From Corallococcus sp. CA053C (GTDB lineage Bacteria; Myxococcota; Myxococcia; Myxococcales; Myxococcaceae), in contig NZ_RAWA01000046.1 in NCBI RefSeq assembly GCF_003611675.1, positions 1 through 37,380 on the forward strand: a stretch of 37,380 nt of DNA, in the 5' to 3' direction. Numbering within the stretch: the stretch's first letter is position 1; each line of letters starts with the position of its first letter. The notes beneath the pieces were generated by a model. The model was not told the DNA's origin and made no database searches. It saw only the letters and a program-made list of their open reading frames with translations. Position numbers and translations under genes: made by a program. Of the stretch, positions 33,192-37,380 are shown one piece after another.

Positions 33192-33881
33192 ATGAAGGCG
33201 ATGCTCCTGTGGTCCCTGATGCTCCTCGGCGCCGCGCCGTCTGGCACCGCGCCGTCGTCCCTGCCGCCCGAAGCCCTGGGCGCTCCCCCCGTGGTGGATG
33301 CGTCCCCCACGGCGTGGTCCTGCACCATCGACACGCTGCGCGCGGGCAAGGAGTGCGTCTTCGAGGCGGAGGTACCGCCCGCGGGCGCCCCCAACTCCGA
33401 CGTGGAGCGCTCCAACGTCAAGCTGCTCCAGGACGCGTCGCGCGCGCTCTGCACGGAGGCCGTCAGCAACGCCCGGGACGGCCAGCCGGACGCGAAGCTC
33501 GTCACCGTCTGCGAGCGCAAGTACGCCGCCGTGGTGGGCCGCTGCGGCATCGAAGGCGGCGCGCCGGTGGTGGATTCGAAGGGGCGCTTCTCGCCCGCGG
33601 CCCGCGCGTGCTACCGCGCGCTGTCCACCGTGCTCCAGGACGTGCAGTTGATGGCCACCGTGGCCTCCACCTGCTGTGAGTGCGCCGCGCGCAGCCAGTG
33701 CCCCGGCAACGGCGAGGCCTGCTACGCGGACGTGTCGCGCCAGCAGGCCGGGCCCGCCGCGCTCGCCTGCATGGACGAGCGCTGCCACGACGCCTGCTCC
33801 ATGATGCTGCCGTCCTCCGCGTCCCTTCCCCGTCCGGCGCCGTCGCGCGCAAGCCAGCGCACCGGCTCCGCGTCGCTGTAG
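33192..33881 (+). CDS. Secreted Cys-rich protein of unknown function
   Basis: The 229-residue precursor starts with a short signal peptide (MKAMLLWSLMLLGAAPSGTA). The mature part has 14 cysteines, including a TCCEC cluster and C-x3-C pairs near the C-terminus (ERCHDACSMM), suggesting several disulfides. I recognise no domain. The Ser/Pro/Ala-rich tail is probably disordered. It lies 33 bp after the operon stop; a GAGCCG/CGGCTC inverted pair in that gap may be a weak hairpin. The following lipoprotein gene begins 30 bp later, so the two may form their own unit. Confidence 0.75.
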   Translation: MKAMLLWSLMLLGAAPSGTAPSSLPPEALGAPPVVDASPTAWSCTIDTLRAGKECVFEAEVPPAGAPNSDVERSNVKLLQDASRALCTEAVSNARDGQPDAKLVTVCERKYAAVVGRCGIEGGAPVVDSKGRFSPAARACYRALSTVLQDVQLMATVASTCCECAARSQCPGNGEACYADVSRQQAGPAALACMDERCHDACSMMLPSSASLPRPAPSRASQRTGSASL

Positions 33882-33911
33882 CCCGCCCCCGCCTTCCCGG
33901 AGCCCCGCGCC

Positions 33912-34871
33912 ATGTCCCGTCTCCCGATGCTGTCCCTGCTGGGCGCGCTCGTCACCGGTTGCGGTGCGTCGCACTCGCACGTGGCCCTGGAGGACCGCGC
34001 CCTCACGGAGGCGCCGCCCCCGCCGCAGCCCGCGCCCGCGTCCAGGCCGCCTCCCGAGGACCCGCCGCCGTCGCCGCAGGACGCCCGCGCCTTCCTGGCC
34101 CGCTACCCCACGGCCGCCGCCTGCGAGGGCGCGGCCCGCCGGCTCCAGGCGTCCTCTCGCGACGACGCGTGGCTGGCGCTGAAGCTCTGCGCGGACCAGC
34201 CCACGTTCACGCAGCTGGGCGCGGTGCTGGGCAGTGCGTGGGCGGAGGACCTGCGCGTGCGTCCGGACGCGGCCCCGCTCATCGCCCGCGTGGTGGCCCA
34301 GCGCGGAGGCAGCGTGGACGGTGAGCTGCGCCTGCTGCACGCGCGCAAGGTGCCCATCTTCTCGCTCGCGTCCGCCATCGCCCAGCCGGACACCTACCGC
34401 GGGCGCTACGTGCTGCTGCGCGCGCAGGTGGCGGATCAGCGGCTGGACGGCGAGCGCCCCACGCTGTGGCTGGTGGAGCAGGGGCTCCAGTCCGTGGGCT
34501 CCCACCGCGACGTGGGCGTGACGTACCGCACCGACACGCTGTCGGAGACGTCCGGGGACCTGGGCGGAAGGACCGTGCTGACGGGCGAGGGACGGGTGGG
34601 AGGCTCGCTCGTGACGCGCGAGAGCACCGGCCAGTCCGCCACCGTGAGGACCTACGACAACATCTCCGAGGAGACCGGCCGCGAGGCCCTGGGCCGGCTG
34701 CCCGCGCCGGATCCGTTCCTGGAGAGCCGCCGCGACTACGTCATCCTCGCGCGCTTCGACGGCCTGCGCGTCACGTCCGGGATGACCACCGACGACGAGG
34801 ACGAGGGCCCCAGGATTCCGGTGCTCACCATCGTGAGCTACCACCTGCCGCAGGCGCTCGCCGTCTATTGA
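33912..34871 (+). CDS. Uncharacterised lipoprotein
   Basis: The 319-residue precursor has a lipoprotein signal ending LVTGC (Cys17), followed by a Pro-rich spacer (PPPPQPAPASRPPPEDPPPS). The body has a helical part with paired cysteines (TAAACEGAARRL and LALKLCADQ) and a C-terminal beta-rich part (TYRGRYVLLRAQVADQRL, then DYVILARFDGLRVTSG) that recalls OB-like folds. I recognise no family. Its stop is 16 bp from that of the convergent lipoprotein gene. Confidence 0.78.
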   Translation: MSRLPMLSLLGALVTGCGASHSHVALEDRALTEAPPPPQPAPASRPPPEDPPPSPQDARAFLARYPTAAACEGAARRLQASSRDDAWLALKLCADQPTFTQLGAVLGSAWAEDLRVRPDAAPLIARVVAQRGGSVDGELRLLHARKVPIFSLASAIAQPDTYRGRYVLLRAQVADQRLDGERPTLWLVEQGLQSVGSHRDVGVTYRTDTLSETSGDLGGRTVLTGEGRVGGSLVTRESTGQSATVRTYDNISEETGREALGRLPAPDPFLESRRDYVILARFDGLRVTSGMTTDDEDEGPRIPVLTIVSYHLPQALAVY

Positions 34872-34887
34872 GGCTCAGGCTGAGGCT

Positions 34888-35355
34888 TCAGCGCTTCACC
34901 GGCGCCGCCGCCGCGGTGAGGTCCCGCGACGGCGTGCCGGGGTAGATCTCCACGTCGGTGGCCACCCAGGTGCCCAGCCGCTCACCGTAGGTGGTGTGCA
35001 CCAGCACGCCCTCGTGGAGCCGGGCCCGGGCCACGCGCTTGCCGTCGAGCAGGATGCGCGTCGTGGGCGCCACCACGAAGGGCCGCTCCACGCCGTCGTC
35101 GTCCCGCACCGTGAAGCCCTGACCCTCCGCCGTCGTCACCGTCCCGTAGAAGTCGGGCGTATCCAGGGGCACGGCGGCCTCACCCGCGCTCCCGCTGCCG
35201 CCAGAGCCCTCCGGCAGTGCCTCCACGCGGGGCGACTGGAACAGCGCGAGGGGCGCGGTGGTGGACGCCTCGGTCGTCCCGTCGCGGGACTGACACGCGC
35301 TGGCGAACAACCCCAGCCCTCCCAGCAACAGCAGCCTCCCCGTTCCCTGGCGCAC
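34888..35355 (-). CDS. Small lipoprotein with a beta-barrel-like domain
   Basis: The 155-residue precursor has a lipoprotein signal ending FASAC (Cys21), a Ser/Gly-rich linker and a compact beta domain (about 65-140: DFYGTVTTAEGQGFTVRDDD, then RPFVVAPTTRILLDGKRV). That pattern is like DUF5666-type OB-fold proteins. The GTG start is supported by GAGGAGGGTGCC immediately upstream. Function is unknown. Confidence 0.78.
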   Translation of the reverse strand: MRQGTGRLLLLGGLGLFASACQSRDGTTEASTTAPLALFQSPRVEALPEGSGGSGSAGEAAVPLDTPDFYGTVTTAEGQGFTVRDDDGVERPFVVAPTTRILLDGKRVARARLHEGVLVHTTYGERLGTWVATDVEIYPGTPSRDLTAAAAPVKR

Positions 35356-35494
35356 GGCACCCTCCTCGCGTGGGTCCTCCCAAGATGGGCCGCCTGAAAA
35401 GCGCAGACAAGCGCTCCTGGCGGGGAGTCCCGGCGCAGTGTCACCCCGGCCACGGCGGCCGTGGCTCTTGGGGGGGAGCTTGGGGGAGGGGAGC

Positions 35495-36880
<1,386 letters not shown>

Positions 36881-36908
36881 AACAGATCGAAATAGAAAGG
36901 CCCGGTCT

Positions 36909-36941
36909 CCCCGCGCGCGTCGGACGGCAGCGCGTGCGGGG
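36909..36941 (-). terminator. Possible hairpin terminator of the 66-residue protein gene
   Basis: CCCCGCGCGCG (36909-36919) and CGCGTGCGGGG (36931-36941) pair with one mismatch around an 11-base loop. On the minus strand the hairpin follows the stop at 36981 and is followed by a modest T-rich stretch (CTTTCTATTTC). It would separate this gene from the FHA activator gene downstream. Confidence 0.35.
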
Positions 36942-36980
36942 GGATCAGGCCTTCAGCAGCTGCGGTGCGGGTGCGGCGTC

Positions 36981-37181
36981 CTACTGCGCGGCCGGCGGCT
37001 TCGCGTGCTTGTAGAACAGCACCAGCGTGTAGCAGTGGAACTCGTTGTCGGAGGACTGGCAGACGACCCGGTCCACGATCTCGAGATCGGAGTTGCTCTT
37101 GATCCAGCGGGTGACGTTCTCACCCAACTCTTCCCGCTCCTTGGCCTTCGTAGCGGAGAAGACCTTCACGCCCGTGAACAT
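36981..37181 (-). CDS. Small conserved protein of unknown function (66 residues)
   Basis: The product begins MFTGVKVFSATKAKEREELG and continues with an alternating helix/strand pattern, including the conserved-looking VVCQSSDNEFHCYTLVLFY. From memory, small proteins with this pattern (KVFSATxAxER and QSSDxxFHC) occur in many proteobacteria without assigned function. AAGGAG lies nine bases before the ATG, and a strong promoter is visible upstream. Its low Gly/Pro content and the good promoter argue for a real, well-expressed gene. Confidence 0.75.
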   Translation of the reverse strand: MFTGVKVFSATKAKEREELGENVTRWIKSNSDLEIVDRVVCQSSDNEFHCYTLVLFYKHAKPPAAQ

Positions 37182-37225
37182 CGCCTGCCACTCCTTGTGC
37201 GGTGGTGAGAAAAGGCTGACCGGGA

Positions 37226-37255
37226 GTTATCGCACATGCCGTTTCAAGGTGTCAA
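37226..37255 (-). promoter_or_regulatory. Sigma-70-type promoter of the 66-residue protein gene
   Basis: On the minus strand a perfect TTGACA (37250-37255) is separated by 18 bp from GATAAC (37226-37231), which is immediately preceded by TGC, an extended -10. Transcription should begin near 37219, leaving a leader of about 38 nt. Of the promoters found in the window this is the closest to consensus. The rest of the window to 37380 shows no gene. Confidence 0.55.
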
Positions 37256-37380
37256 AAATGCGGCGCCCCAAAAGTGGAGAAGTGCGAGGGGGCAGGGGAG
37301 CGCGGCGGGGAGCGCGGGAGGTGGGGGTTTGCACGCCAACCGGCATGCATAGGTTCACCCGGTCGCACCCGGTTCTTGGA

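Overview
The window is about 37 kb of very GC-rich DNA with strong third-position GC bias, frequent GTG starts and many 4-nt ATGA/GTGA gene overlaps. The gene content (REC-histidine kinase hybrid, methyl-accepting chemotaxis protein, PilZ protein, FHA/sigma-54 activator, Cys- and Pro-rich lipoproteins, a split GlgE pathway) fits a myxobacterium, most likely a Myxococcaceae chromosome (Myxococcus/Corallococcus type). That assignment is inference from composition and gene families. I see no rRNA, tRNA, CRISPR array, insertion sequence or prophage.

Layout. 1-4.5 kb: a response-regulator/histidine-kinase hybrid, a dienelactone-hydrolase-like protein without its nucleophile, and a chemoreceptor with a recognisable promoter. 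4.5-8.4 kb: an MFS transporter diverges from a three-gene set (polyprenyl diphosphate synthase, GbsR/MarR-type regulator, gamma-glutamylcyclotransferase-like protein) with an inverted repeat in front of it. 8.4-11.7 kb: a lipoprotein sugar dehydrogenase, a 423-bp intergenic region with two long operator-like repeats and a good Fur-box match, then a small CxC protein translationally coupled to a degenerate heme-oxygenase homologue, and a PilZ protein. 11.7-18.9 kb (minus): the complete glgE-treS-mak-glgB operon, which turns trehalose into branched alpha-glucan via maltose 1-phosphate. 19.1-20.8 kb (plus): an ECF sigma factor without adjacent anti-sigma factor, then a very basic protein with ten 16-residue repeats.

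21.2-24.9 kb (minus): an exported intradiol-dioxygenase-like protein, an OmpR-type regulator and its histidine kinase, preceded by a direct repeat placed where an OmpR-family activator would bind, plus one uncharacterised protein. 25.0-33.2 kb (plus): a tightly packed six-gene operon (alpha/beta hydrolase, acetoacetate-decarboxylase-like protein, 4-TM protein, 4-TM/patatin/C-terminal-domain fusion, GMC oxidoreductase with a four-Cys motif, membrane metallophosphoesterase). It looks like a membrane-associated lipid or sterol-like processing system and is the best candidate here for an undescribed pathway. 33.2-37.4 kb: two secreted hypotheticals, a small lipoprotein, an FHA/sigma-54 activator and a 66-residue conserved protein with a strong promoter.

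A recurring theme is family members with altered active sites: Cys to Gly in the dienelactone hydrolase, GSN to STI in the cyclotransferase, proximal His to Arg and SGG to YSS in the heme oxygenase, Lys-Lys to Lys-His in the acetoacetate decarboxylase homologue. Residue comparisons are from memory of the families; no alignments or searches were run.
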